Positions 52,004-63,120 of a stretch of 64,000 bases of DNA are shown in pieces; within the stretch, counting starts at the first letter, position 1, and each line of letters opens with the position of its first letter. A program made the translations under genes and the position numbers. The stretch lies in NCBI RefSeq assembly GCF_003330845.1, contig NZ_CP026121.1, forward strand, positions 2,771,501-2,835,500. Reading direction: 5' to 3'. The notes beneath the pieces are model-generated. The model saw only the letters and a program-made list of their open reading frames with translations, had not been told where the DNA came from and did no database searches. The stretch comes from Streptomyces sp. Go-475. GTDB taxonomy: Bacteria; Actinomycetota; Actinomycetes; Streptomycetales; Streptomycetaceae.

Positions 52004-54246
52004 GTCGGCAACCTCCGGCTTCCCCGCCGGCGCCGGCGCCTTCGGGTGTCACGGTTCTCCGGCGTCGGCGGGGCCGCCGTCGCCGGCTGGAGCGGGTCGG
52101 CCGGGGCGTTCGGGTCCTTCTTCTTGGCCTGCTGGTCCTTGGCCGGGTCCTTGGAGATCTTCGGGGAGGCGATGGTGCCGTCCGTCTTGACCTTCGGCAG
52201 GGCCTTCTCCGGTGTGGGCAGCAGCGCCTTCTTCGGGTCGATGTCGCCGTCCTCGGAGACGCCGTACAGCGCGTTGTAGATGTTGCGGACGGCGGGGCCC
52301 GAGGCGCCGGAGCCCGTACCGCCCTGGGAGATCGTCATGACGATCGAGTAGTCCTTGGTGTACGTGGCGAACCAGGAGGTCGTCTGCTTGCCGTAGACCT
52401 CGGCCGTTCCCGTCTTGGCGTGCATCGGGATCTTGTCCTGCGGCCAGCCGCCGAACCTCCAGGCGGCCGTACCGCGGGTGGCGACTCCCGCGAGGGCTTC
52501 GTCTATCTCGTTGCGCGTCTTCTGGCTCATCGGCAGCTTGCCGTGCGCCTTGGGCTTGATCGGTGTGACCGTCTTGCCGTCGGCGCTGATGACGGCCTTG
52601 CCGACCGAGGGCGTGTACATCGTGCCGCCGTTGGAGATGGCGGCGTAGATGGTGGCCATCTGGATGGGCGTGACGAGCGTGTCGCCCTGGCCGATGGAGT
52701 AGTTGACGGAGTCACCGGCGCGCATGCGGTTGCCTTCGAGGCAGTTCTCGTAGGCGATCTTCTCGGCGTAGCTGCCGTTGCGCTTGCCGGTGCGGCACCA
52801 GGCGTCCTTGTTGGCCTTCCAGTAGTCCAGCTTCCACTTGCGGTCGGGGACGCGGCCGGTGACCTCGTTGGGCAGGTCGATGCCGGTCTCCTTGCCGAGG
52901 CCGAACTGGTGGGCGGTCTTGTAGAACCAGTCGTTGGCGTTCTTCTTCGGCTTCGTGCCGCCGTCCTTCTTCCACTCCTCGTGGGAGAGCCGGTAGAAGA
53001 CCGTGTCGCAGGAGACCTCCAGGGCGCGGCCGAGGCTGATCGGGCCGTATCCCTTGGACTCGAAGTTCTTGAAGACCTGGCCGCCGATGGAGTACGAGCT
53101 GGAGCACTGGTAGGGGCCGTTGAAGGAGTAGCCCGCGTTGACGGCGGCGGCCGTCGGGATGACCTTGAAGATGGAGCCGGGCGCCGACTGGCCCTGGATG
53201 GCGCGGTTGAGCAGCGGGTAGTTGGACTTCTTGCCGGTGAGCCGCGCGTAGTCCTTGGCGGAGATGCCGCCCACCCAGGCGTTCGGGTCGTACGTCGGGT
53301 TGGAGGCCATGGCGACGACGCGGCCGGTCTTGGCCTCCATGACGACGACGGCGCCGGAGTCCGCCTTGTAGTTGGTGCCGGTGTTCCGGTCGTGCTGCTT
53401 GCGGGCCTCCTTCATGGCCTCGTTCAGCTGGTACTCGGCGATCCGCTGGACGCGGGCGTCGATGCTGGTGACGAGGTTGTCACCGGGGTGGGCCGGGTCG
53501 GCCTCGGCCTGGCCGATGACGCGGCCGAGGTTGTCGACCTCGTAGCGCGTGACGCCGGCCTTGCCGCGCAGCTGCTTGTCGTACTGGCGCTCCAGGCCCG
53601 AGCGGCCGACCTGGTCGGAGCGCAGGTACGGCGAGTTGGTGTTCTGCGCCTGCTTGATCTCCTCGTCGGTGACCGGCGAGAGGTAGCCGAGGACCTGGGC
53701 GGTGTTGGCCTTGCCCGGGCTCGGGTAGCGGCGCACGGCCTCCGGCTCGGCGGTGATGCCGGGGAAGTCCTCGGCGCGCTCGCGGATCTGCAGGGCCTGC
53801 TTGGGCGTGGCCTCGTCGGTGATGGGGATGGGCTGGTAGGGCGAGCCGTTCCAGCAGGGCTGGGGCGTCTCGGCGTCGCACAGCCGGACCTTCTCCATGA
53901 CCTCCTTGGGGGTCATGCCCAGGACTCCGGCGAGCTTGGTGAGGACGTCCTTGCCGTCGTCCGGCATCTTCAGCAGGTCGGTGCGGGACGCGGAGACGAC
54001 CAGTCTGGTCTCGTTGTCGGCCAGGGCCACTCCGCGCGCGTCCAGGATCGAGCCGCGTACGGCCGGCTGGACGACCTGCTGGACGTGGTTCCCGGACGCC
54101 TCCTTGGCGTACGCGGCGCCCTCACGGATCTGGAGGTACCACAGGCGTCCGCCCAGGGTGAGGAGCAGGGAGAGGACGAGGACCTGGATGACGACGAGCC
54201 GGATCTGGACCCGTGGGTTCCGGCCGGTCTCGGGAATGTTGGTCAC
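52000..54246 (-). CDS. mrdA: Penicillin-binding protein 2 (class B transpeptidase)
   Basis: A 748-aa protein. A short cytosolic N-terminus and one membrane helix (LVVIQVLVLSLLLTLGGRLW) precede the dimerisation domain (VVQPAVRGSILDARGVALAD) and the transpeptidase domain. SxxK is in QSAPGSIFK, SxN in DSVNYSIGQGD, and KTGT in HAKTGTAEVYG. The C-terminus has a Pro/Lys-rich tail ending in an Arg cluster (TRRRRRRRGSRR), presumably outside the membrane. It cross-links new wall during elongation or spore-wall synthesis and pairs with RodA. The GTG at 54246 has GGGGGAGG upstream. The S. coelicolor equivalent is called pbp2. Confidence 0.94.
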   Translation of the reverse strand: MTNIPETGRNPRVQIRLVVIQVLVLSLLLTLGGRLWYLQIREGAAYAKEASGNHVQQVVQPAVRGSILDARGVALADNETRLVVSASRTDLLKMPDDGKDVLTKLAGVLGMTPKEVMEKVRLCDAETPQPCWNGSPYQPIPITDEATPKQALQIRERAEDFPGITAEPEAVRRYPSPGKANTAQVLGYLSPVTDEEIKQAQNTNSPYLRSDQVGRSGLERQYDKQLRGKAGVTRYEVDNLGRVIGQAEADPAHPGDNLVTSIDARVQRIAEYQLNEAMKEARKQHDRNTGTNYKADSGAVVVMEAKTGRVVAMASNPTYDPNAWVGGISAKDYARLTGKKSNYPLLNRAIQGQSAPGSIFKVIPTAAAVNAGYSFNGPYQCSSSYSIGGQVFKNFESKGYGPISLGRALEVSCDTVFYRLSHEEWKKDGGTKPKKNANDWFYKTAHQFGLGKETGIDLPNEVTGRVPDRKWKLDYWKANKDAWCRTGKRNGSYAEKIAYENCLEGNRMRAGDSVNYSIGQGDTLVTPIQMATIYAAISNGGTMYTPSVGKAVISADGKTVTPIKPKAHGKLPMSQKTRNEIDEALAGVATRGTAAWRFGGWPQDKIPMHAKTGTAEVYGKQTTSWFATYTKDYSIVMTISQGGTGSGASGPAVRNIYNALYGVSEDGDIDPKKALLPTPEKALPKVKTDGTIASPKISKDPAKDQQAKKKDPNAPADPLQPATAAPPTPENRDTRRRRRRRGSRRLPT

Positions 54247-54386
54247 TGCGGCTGCCTCCCCCTCTCAGTGCGCGTTCGGGTGGGTGATGACGACGGATGA
54301 TCGACGGGCGGTGACGAGTGGTGAACGGTCGGCCCACGCCCCGTCGTTCCGACCGGACCGATCCGTTCGGGTGAACTTCGCCGCGT

Positions 54387-55061
54387 TCACAGCCGCTTGA
54401 CCCCCTTGATGCGCCCGGCCCGCGCCATCCGGGCCCGGGCCGCCTTCACCCGCAGGCCGTTGCGCTGGCTGCCGATCCTCAGGCCGGTGCCGCCGGCGAG
54501 CCAGCCGGAGGAGATGTCCGTGGCCTTGGCGGCGGCCGACGTGGACTCGGCCAGCGGATCGTTCTCCGCACGCCGGGCCAGGGCCATCACCCCAGGCACC
54601 ACGAACGGGGCGAGCAGCAGGTCGTACAGAGCGGCCGTGAACAACAGGCTGCCCAGGCCCACATGGCGGGCGGCGGTGTCGCCGACGAGGGCGCCGACAC
54701 CGGCGTACAACAGGGTCGAGCCGACCGCGGCGGCGACCACCACGACCATCGGGCCGGTGGCGGACTTCAGCTGGCCCGTCTCCGGCTTCACCAGGCCGGC
54801 GAGATAGCCGATGACGCACAGCACGAGGGCGTACCGCCCGGCGGCGTGGTCGGCGGGCGGGGCCAGGTCGGCGAGCAGGCCCGCGGCGAAGCCGACGAGG
54901 GCGCCGCCGACATGCCCGTACACCAGCGCGAGGCCGAGGACGGTCAGCAGCATCAGGTCGGGCACCGCGCCCGGCAGATGGAGGCGGGCGAGGACGCTCA
55001 CCTGGATCACCAGGGCGACGACGACCAGGGCGGACGAGAGCAGGATCCGGTTGACGCGCAT
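54387..55061 (-). CDS. mreD: Rod shape-determining protein MreD
   Basis: A 224-aa protein with about five membrane helices (ILLSSALVVVALVIQVSVLA, DLMLLTVLGLALVYGHVGGA, YALVLCVIGYLAGLV). It has the MreD signature VGFAAGLLADLAPP and a basic C-terminal extension of roughly 50 residues not found in E. coli MreD. It lies between mreC and pbp2. Confidence 0.93.
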   Translation of the reverse strand: MRVNRILLSSALVVVALVIQVSVLARLHLPGAVPDLMLLTVLGLALVYGHVGGALVGFAAGLLADLAPPADHAAGRYALVLCVIGYLAGLVKPETGQLKSATGPMVVVVAAAVGSTLLYAGVGALVGDTAARHVGLGSLLFTAALYDLLLAPFVVPGVMALARRAENDPLAESTSAAAKATDISSGWLAGGTGLRIGSQRNGLRVKAARARMARAGRIKGVKRL

Positions 55062-55074
55062 GGGGTGACAGCTC

Positions 55075-56046
55075 CTACTGCTCTTGCTGGTTCTGGCCGT
55101 CTGCGGGCGCCTCGGCGGACGGCGTCACGGTCACCGTCACCGTCGGCCTCGGGGTGGGCTTGGGCTTGGGCGGGAGCACCGTGTCGCGGGGGTCCTTCTT
55201 CGGGGCCTCGACGACGACGCCGACGATGTCGAGCTTGGTGAAGCTCGCGTACGGCGTGACGTACAGCGTGCGGGTCAGGCCGCCGCCGGAGGGGTCGACG
55301 CGGGAGACCACGCCGACGGGCACGCCGGGCACGAACGGCCGGTCGGCCTGCGAGCCGAAGGTGACGAGGCGGTCGCCCTTCTTCACCTCGGCCTTGCCGT
55401 TGAGGAGTTCGACGCGCAGCGGACGGTCGCCCTGCCCGGAGGCGAAGCCCAGTTCGTCGCTGGCCTCCATGCGCGTGCCGACCGTGAAGTCGGGGTCGCT
55501 GGCGAGCAGGACCGTCGCGGTGTTGGGCCCGACCGTGGTGACCCGGCCGACCAGCCCGTCGCCGTTCAGGACGGTCATGTCGCGCTTGATGCCGTCGTTG
55601 GCGCCGACGTCGATGGTGATGGTCCAGGAGAAGCCCTGCGCCGCTCCTATGGCGATGACCTCCGCGCCCTTGATGCCGTACTGGCCCTGCCCGGCGACCT
55701 TCAGCATCTTGTCGAGCTGCTTGAGGCGGCTGCGGGCGCGGTCGTCGCTGCCGAGCCGGGCCTTCAGGGCCGCGTTCTCCTCCTCCAGCGCGGCGAGCCG
55801 GTCGTGCCGCTCGCCGGAGTCACGGATGGCGGAGACCGCGTTGCCGACCGGGTCGACCGCGGCCGACACACCGCTCTCGATCGGGCCGAAGACCGTGGCC
55901 GCGGCCTGCCGGGCACCGTCGACGGGCGAATCCTCCCCACCGCGGATGTCCACCGTGATCAGAGCGAACGCGATGGCGATCAGCAGCACCAGGAGCAGCC
56001 GGCTCTCTCGTGTGTCCCTCACGTGCGGCGGCCGTGCCTTCCTCAT
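55075..56046 (-). CDS. mreC: Rod shape-determining protein MreC
   Basis: A 323-aa protein. One N-terminal membrane helix (LLLVLLIAIAFALITVDI), a coiled coil (DRLAALEEENAALKARL) and the two-barrel MreC domain (VIAIGAAQGFSWTITIDVGA, GLVGRVTTVGPNTATVLLAS) follow in order. The tail is Pro/Thr-rich. It scaffolds PBP2/RodA outside the membrane. The start begins MRKARPPHVRDTRESRLL; the Shine-Dalgarno sequence is weak. Confidence 0.94.
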   Translation of the reverse strand: MRKARPPHVRDTRESRLLLVLLIAIAFALITVDIRGGEDSPVDGARQAAATVFGPIESGVSAAVDPVGNAVSAIRDSGERHDRLAALEEENAALKARLGSDDRARSRLKQLDKMLKVAGQGQYGIKGAEVIAIGAAQGFSWTITIDVGANDGIKRDMTVLNGDGLVGRVTTVGPNTATVLLASDPDFTVGTRMEASDELGFASGQGDRPLRVELLNGKAEVKKGDRLVTFGSQADRPFVPGVPVGVVSRVDPSGGGLTRTLYVTPYASFTKLDIVGVVVEAPKKDPRDTVLPPKPKPTPRPTVTVTVTPSAEAPADGQNQQEQ

Positions 56047-56165
56047 CGGAATTCGGGAAGCCCCAGGGAAAACCGAGGGGCTGCTTTGTGGGAGCTTATG
56101 CAGCTGTATCAACGATCCGCCGCACGAGAGGAGATCGTCCCGTACGGCGGAATCGAAGAGTTACG

Positions 56166-57185
56166 TCATCTGCGCGGCTGGGCGTCCAGCACCTGCTGCA
56201 GCGCCTCGAACTCCTCGACGCACTTGCCGGACCCGAGCGCCACGCTGTCCAGGGGGTCCTCGGCGATGTGGATCGGCATCCCGGTCTCCCGGCGCAGCCG
56301 CTCGTCCAGGCCCCGCAGCAGCGCTCCGCCGCCGGTCAGAACGATTCCTCGGTCCATGATGTCGCCGGACAGCTCCGGCGGGCACTTGTCGAGGGTCGTC
56401 TTGACGGCGTCGACGATGGCGTTGACCGGCTCCTCGATCGCCTTGCGGACTTCGGCCGCGGAGATGACGACGGTCTTCGGCAGCCCGGAGACCAGGTCCC
56501 GGCCGCGGATTTCGGTGTGCTCGTCGGTGTCGAGGTCGTACGCCGAACCGATCGTGATCTTGATCTGCTCGGCCGTCCGCTCACCCAGCAGGAGCGAGTA
56601 CTCCTTCTTGATGTGCTGGATGATCGCGTTGTCCAGTTCGTCGCCCGCCACCCGGATGGACTGGGCGGTGACGATGCCGCCGAGGGAGATGACCGCGACC
56701 TCCGTCGTGCCGCCGCCGATGTCGACCACCATGTTGCCCGTGGCCTCGTGGACCGGCAGGCCGGAGCCGATGGCCGCGGCCATGGGCTCCTCGATGATGT
56801 GCACCTGGCGGGCGCCGGCCTGGGACGACGCCTCGATGACGGCACGGCGCTCGACGCCCGTGATGCCCGAGGGCACACAGACGACGACCCGCGGACGAGC
56901 CAGATACCGCCGCTTGTGGATCTTCAGGATGAAGTAGCGGAGCATCCGCTCGGTGATCTCGAAGTCGGCGATCACGCCGTCCTTCAGCGGACGAACGGCA
57001 ACGATGTTGCCGGGCGTGCGCCCGATCATCTTCTTCGCTTCGGCGCCGACCGCGAGGATGCCACCGGTGTTGGTGTTGATCGCGACGACGGACGGCTCGT
57101 TGAGTACGATCCCGCGACCCCTGACGTACACCAGCGTGTTGGCGGTCCCGAGGTCGACAGCCATGTCACGGCCGATGAACGACAT
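56166..57185 (-). CDS. mreB: Actin-like protein MreB
   Basis: A 339-aa protein starting [20 protein letters not shown], with phosphate-1 (DLGTANT), [38 protein letters not shown], the phosphate-2 loop [18 protein letters not shown] and the adenosine motif [16 protein letters not shown]. It forms filaments that in Streptomyces serve spore-wall thickening. The ATG at 57185 was chosen because GGGGA is 6 bases upstream; another ATG at 57197 has none. It heads mreBCD-pbp2-rodA. Confidence 0.97.
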   Translation of the reverse strand: MSFIGRDMAVDLGTANTLVYVRGRGIVLNEPSVVAINTNTGGILAVGAEAKKMIGRTPGNIVAVRPLKDGVIADFEITERMLRYFILKIHKRRYLARPRVVVCVPSGITGVERRAVIEASSQAGARQVHIIEEPMAAAIGSGLPVHEATGNMVVDIGGGTTEVAVISLGGIVTAQSIRVAGDELDNAIIQHIKKEYSLLLGERTAEQIKITIGSAYDLDTDEHTEIRGRDLVSGLPKTVVISAAEVRKAIEEPVNAIVDAVKTTLDKCPPELSGDIMDRGIVLTGGGALLRGLDERLRRETGMPIHIAEDPLDSVALGSGKCVEEFEALQQVLDAQPRR

Positions 57186-57402
57186 TGAGTTCCCCATCAG
57201 GATTCGTCTGGCCTTCCCACTAGCTTTTGAGGGCTTTTCAGGTAGGCAAAGGTGGGTGCTGTGACGTGAAGGCTTCCATCGTAGACGCGCCTTCGCGAAC
57301 ACTGCGGGAGGGTCTCCGCCATTGTCAGCAGATGCCGCACGGGTTCGCTTGTGGAGACGGGCGTTCGGGGAGCATCGTTCCCTCGATCGCCACGCATATG
57401 CC

Positions 57403-57433
57403 GGAAAAGTCTGGGAGCGGTGCTCCCAGACTT
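57403..57433 (-). terminator. Intrinsic terminator after ndk
   Basis: AAGTCTGGGAGC pairs perfectly with GCTCCCAGACTT (12 bp, 3-base loop), followed by TTTTCC on the minus strand, 18 bases past the ndk stop. Confidence 0.9.
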
Positions 57434-57450
57434 CGCCGGTCCTTCGCCCT

Positions 57451-57864
57451 TTACGCGCGACCCGGGAAGAAGATCTTCACCTCGCGCTCGGCGGACTCCT
57501 CGGAGTCGGAGGCGTGGATCAGGTTCTCCCGGACGATCACGCCGTAGTCGCCGCGGATGGAGCCGGGCGCGGCGGCGATCGGGTCGGTCGGCCCGGCCAA
57601 CTGGCGCAGCCCCTCGATGACCCGCTCACCCTCGACGATCATCGCCACGACCGGCCCGGAGGCCATGAACTCCACCAGCGGCTCGTAGAAGGGCTTGCCC
57701 TTGTGCTCGCCGTAGTGCTGCTCCAGCGTGTCCTGGTCCAGGGTGCGCAGCTCCAGCGCGGTGATCGCCCAGCCCGCCTTGCGCTCGATGCGGCTGATGA
57801 TCTCGCCGGTCAGGCCACGACGGACGGCGTCGGGCTTGAGGAGGACGAGGGTGCGCTGGCTCAC
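57451..57864 (-). CDS. ndk: Nucleoside diphosphate kinase
   Basis: A 137-aa protein: [38 protein letters not shown], and the active-site His in [20 protein letters not shown] (family motif NxxHxSDS). It phosphorylates NDPs to NTPs. The GTG at 57864 has AAGGAG 7 bases upstream. The length and all active-site residues are normal. Confidence 0.97.
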   Translation of the reverse strand: MSQRTLVLLKPDAVRRGLTGEIISRIERKAGWAITALELRTLDQDTLEQHYGEHKGKPFYEPLVEFMASGPVVAMIVEGERVIEGLRQLAGPTDPIAAAPGSIRGDYGVIVRENLIHASDSEESAEREVKIFFPGRA

Positions 57865-57930
57865 GACGGGCTCCTTATGCGTCAAGGTTGTGCGGGTGGG
57901 ACGAGATTACCCGGCGTGTCGGGCCGCCTG

Positions 57931-58287
57931 TTACACAGCGTCAGGTGTGGAGGAGCCGGCCTGGGCCGCGAATCTCGCCTTCGCCTCGTCCACCTTCCGC
58001 CCGTAGTGCACCGACGCCCACCACAGGGCCGCGAAGACCACGCCCAGGAAGAACATCATGGGCACGGCGAAGCCCGACGCGATGAGCGCGATCTGCAGCG
58101 CCCAGCCGAGCACCACCCCGCCCGGGCGCGTCACCAGTCCGCACAGCACCAGGCACAGGAACATCGCGACGCCGCTGACCGTCCACACGGTCGTCATGGA
58201 CAGGTCGGGGTCCTTCATGGCGACCAGCCCGGCGAAGCCGATGATGAAGAACTCGCCGATCAGCGTCGAAGAACAGAGCGTACGCAC
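57931..58287 (-). CDS. DUF4233 membrane protein
   Basis: A 118-aa protein with four hydrophobic helices (EFFIIGFAGLVAMKD, TVWTVSGVAMFLCLVLCG, VLGWALQIALIASGFAVP, MFFLGVVFAALWWASVHYGR). The N-terminus MRTLCSSTLIGEFFIIGFAG and the RPGG loop are typical of DUF4233, which sits between folC and ndk in actinobacteria. Its GTG lies 6 bases past the folC stop. The function is unknown. Confidence 0.9.
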   Translation of the reverse strand: MRTLCSSTLIGEFFIIGFAGLVAMKDPDLSMTTVWTVSGVAMFLCLVLCGLVTRPGGVVLGWALQIALIASGFAVPMMFFLGVVFAALWWASVHYGRKVDEAKARFAAQAGSSTPDAV

Positions 58288-58293
58288 GGGATG

Positions 58294-59817
58294 TCAGCCC
58301 TTCCCCAGGAGCAGTCGGGCCTCGCCGACGGTGATGACGGAACCGGTGACGAGCACGCCGCCGCCCGCGAACTCGCCCTCCTCCTCGGCCAGCGTGATCG
58401 CGGCCTCCAGCGCGTCGGGCAGCCGCGGTTCGACCTGGACGCGGTCCTCGCCGAACACCTCGACGGCGATGCCGGCCAGCTCGTCGGCGTCCATCGCGCG
58501 GTGGCTGGAGTTCTGCGTGACGACGACCTCGGCGAACACCGGCTCGAACGCCTCCAGCAGCCCCCGTACGTTCTTGTCGCCGCTCGCGCCGACGACACCG
58601 ATGAGGCGGCTGAACTGGAACGCCTCCCCGATCGCGTCGGCCGCGGCCCGGGCACCCGCCGGGTTGTGGGCGGCGTCGAGCACGACGGTCGGCGACCGGC
58701 GCACGACCTCCAGCCGGCCCGGGGAGGCGACGGCGGCGAACGCCTTGCGGACCGTGTCCAGGTCCAGCGGGTCGGGCCGCTGCGCGCCGACGCCGAAGAA
58801 CGCCTCGACGGCGGCGAGCGCCACGGCCGCGTTGTGCGCCTGGTGCGCGCCGTGCAGCGGCAGGTACACCTCGGTGTACTCGCCGCCGAGGCCGCGCAGC
58901 GTCAGCAGCTGCCCGCCGACGGCCACCTGCCGGTCCACGACGCCGAACTCCAGGCCCTCGCGGGCCACGGTCGCGTCCACCTCGACGGCCTTCTTCAACA
59001 GCACCTGCGCCGCCTCGACCGGCTGCTGCGCCAGGATGACGGTGGCGTCCTGCTTGACGATGCCGGCCTTCTCCGTGGCGATCTCGGCGTGCGTGGTGCC
59101 GAGCCGGTCGGTGTGGTCGAGGTCGATGGGCGTGACGACGGCGACGTCACCGTCGATCACGTTCGTGGCGTCCCAGGAGCCGCCCATGCCGACCTCGACG
59201 ACGGCGACGTCCACGGGGGCGTCGGCGAAGGCCGCGTACGCCATGCCGGTGAGCACCTCGAAGAAGGACAGCCGGTACTCCTGCGCGGCGTCGACCATCT
59301 CCACGTACGGCTTGATGTCCTGGTACGTCTCGATGAACCGCTCGGGCGAGATGGGGGCGCCGTCCAGGCTGATGCGCTCGGTGATCGACTGCACGTGCGG
59401 CGAGGTGTAGCGGCCGGTGCGCAGCTCGAAGGCGCCGAGCAGGGCCTCGATCATGCGGGCCGTGGAGGTCTTGCCGTTGGTGCCGGTGATGTGGATCGAC
59501 GGGTACGACCGCTGCGGCTCCCCGAGCACGTCCATCAGCGCGGCGATGCGGCTGACGGAGGGCTCCAGCTTGGTCTCGCCCCAGCGCGTGGCGAGCTCCG
59601 CCTCGACCTCACGCAGGGCCTTGTCCACCTCGGGGTCGGCGGGCCGGGTGGGGATGTCGGCCTCCGGGGGGCCGCCCTGGGTGCGCAGGGTCCGGCTGCC
59701 GGCTTCGATGACCGCGAGGTCGGGGTCGCGGGTGGTTTCCTCCGCGATGATCTCGTCGAAGGTGTTGAGGGGGTCGGGCTGGTCGTCGGCGCTGTGGTCT
59801 GGAGGGAGCTCGCTCAC
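58294..59817 (-). CDS. folC: Folylpolyglutamate synthase/dihydrofolate synthase
   Basis: A 507-aa Mur-ligase-fold protein. The P-loop is ITGTNGKTSTARMIEA. Other marks are YTSPHVQSITERISLDG, VEVGMGGSWDATNVI, IDLDHTDRLG and VVLDAAHNPAGARAAADA. It adds glutamate to folates. A roughly 65-residue acidic N-terminal extension precedes the catalytic fold. The GTG at 59817 was chosen; an ATG ten codons upstream is an alternative, and neither has a strong Shine-Dalgarno sequence. Confidence 0.95.
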   Translation of the reverse strand: MSELPPDHSADDQPDPLNTFDEIIAEETTRDPDLAVIEAGSRTLRTQGGPPEADIPTRPADPEVDKALREVEAELATRWGETKLEPSVSRIAALMDVLGEPQRSYPSIHITGTNGKTSTARMIEALLGAFELRTGRYTSPHVQSITERISLDGAPISPERFIETYQDIKPYVEMVDAAQEYRLSFFEVLTGMAYAAFADAPVDVAVVEVGMGGSWDATNVIDGDVAVVTPIDLDHTDRLGTTHAEIATEKAGIVKQDATVILAQQPVEAAQVLLKKAVEVDATVAREGLEFGVVDRQVAVGGQLLTLRGLGGEYTEVYLPLHGAHQAHNAAVALAAVEAFFGVGAQRPDPLDLDTVRKAFAAVASPGRLEVVRRSPTVVLDAAHNPAGARAAADAIGEAFQFSRLIGVVGASGDKNVRGLLEAFEPVFAEVVVTQNSSHRAMDADELAGIAVEVFGEDRVQVEPRLPDALEAAITLAEEEGEFAGGGVLVTGSVITVGEARLLLGKG

Positions 59818-59869
59818 GGGGCCCAGTCTACGGAGGGGCAGTGACATTGGCCGGGGGTGGTTTGTGTCG

Positions 59870-59927
59870 TCGCGTGTGTGCGGGTTCGTCGTGGCTTGTC
59901 GCGCAGTTCCCCGCGCCCCCGAACTGC
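59870..59927. repeat. Dispersed Streptomyces intergenic repeat
   Basis: The sequence GTCGCGCAGTTCCCCGCGCC followed by CCCGAACTGCG, preceded by GGTTCGTCGTGGC, is a motif I recognise as very frequent between genes in Streptomyces genomes. CGCAGTTC (59902-59909) pairs with GAACTGCG (59921-59928), so it folds into a hairpin. Confidence 0.65.
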
Positions 59928-59965
59928 GTGAAGGCCCCCGCGCTGACGAGCACGGGGGCCTTCAC
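59928..59965 (-). terminator. valS terminator hairpin
   Basis: GTGAAGGCCCCCG pairs perfectly with CGGGGGCCTTCAC (13 bp), 14 bases past the valS stop. Confidence 0.8.
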
Positions 59966-59979
59966 GACCGTACGGACGA

Positions 59980-62604
<2,625 letters not shown>

Positions 62605-63120
62605 GGGGGTCAGTTTAGAGGTGTCTCTCTTCCGTCCCGAAACGCGTTTGCTTTTTGACGTGCTCCCTGGCCCGAGGTCCGGGAGCTGCCTGCTTCACCG
62701 CGATGTGCCGGGACTCTCCTCCTGGTCTTACCGGCGCTCCACGAGGCGTAGAGGGTCTCCGCCCGCCCGGCGGCGACGATTCGGTGTCCTTCGAAGAGAG
62801 AAGGCGTTGGTGTTGAGGCGGATCGACTGCCGGGTGTCCTTCTTCGACTTGTACCGGGGCGGCCCACCCTCCTACCCCGCCGCTTTCCGGTGCAGCTGTC
62901 GAAGAAGTTCTTGTAGGCGATGTCGAGATCTCGAAGGGACTGTTGTAGGACGACCGCCGAATTGCGCACGGCGGGAGCAGATGCGTTCGAAGGCTTGAGG
63001 GCGGCACACGCGCCCTCATGCATGCGCCTGTGGCCGCCCTCGCACTTCGCCGCCTCCTGCGGCGGAGCACTGCCGGAGATCCCCCGCGTGAATACCAGGA
63101 CGTCTGCAAGGATCCCGTAA
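62605..63120. other. 516-bp gap holding a transposase relic; no intact gene
   Basis: It separates valS (minus) from a start-less plus-strand gene. Apart from the TnpB-like fragment at about 62750-63000 it shows no intact frame, RNA structure or clear promoter. Its GC content is lower than that of its neighbours. Confidence 0.6.
62750..63000 (-). pseudogene. Degenerate TnpB/OrfB (IS200/IS605-type) transposase fragment
   Basis: One frame reads NSAVVLQQSLRDLDIAYKNF followed by FDSCTGKRRGRRVG. A frameshift near 62862 is needed to continue as RYKSKKDTRQSIRLNTNAFS. Together they match the N-terminal region of TnpB proteins (LQQALRDLDRAFxNFF, then PRFKSKKDxRQS). Only about 70 codons remain; the RuvC-like catalytic part and zinc finger are absent, and stops follow. 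It is a dead remnant. Confidence 0.75.

Noticed and set aside
57322..59844. 840-codon plus-strand open frame
   Set aside because: Antisense shadow of ndk, the DUF4233 gene and folC.
62605..63120. T-box or attenuator upstream of valS
   Set aside because: I found no specifier loop, T-box sequence, U-tailed terminator or Val-rich leader; the region instead carries transposase-like coding remains.
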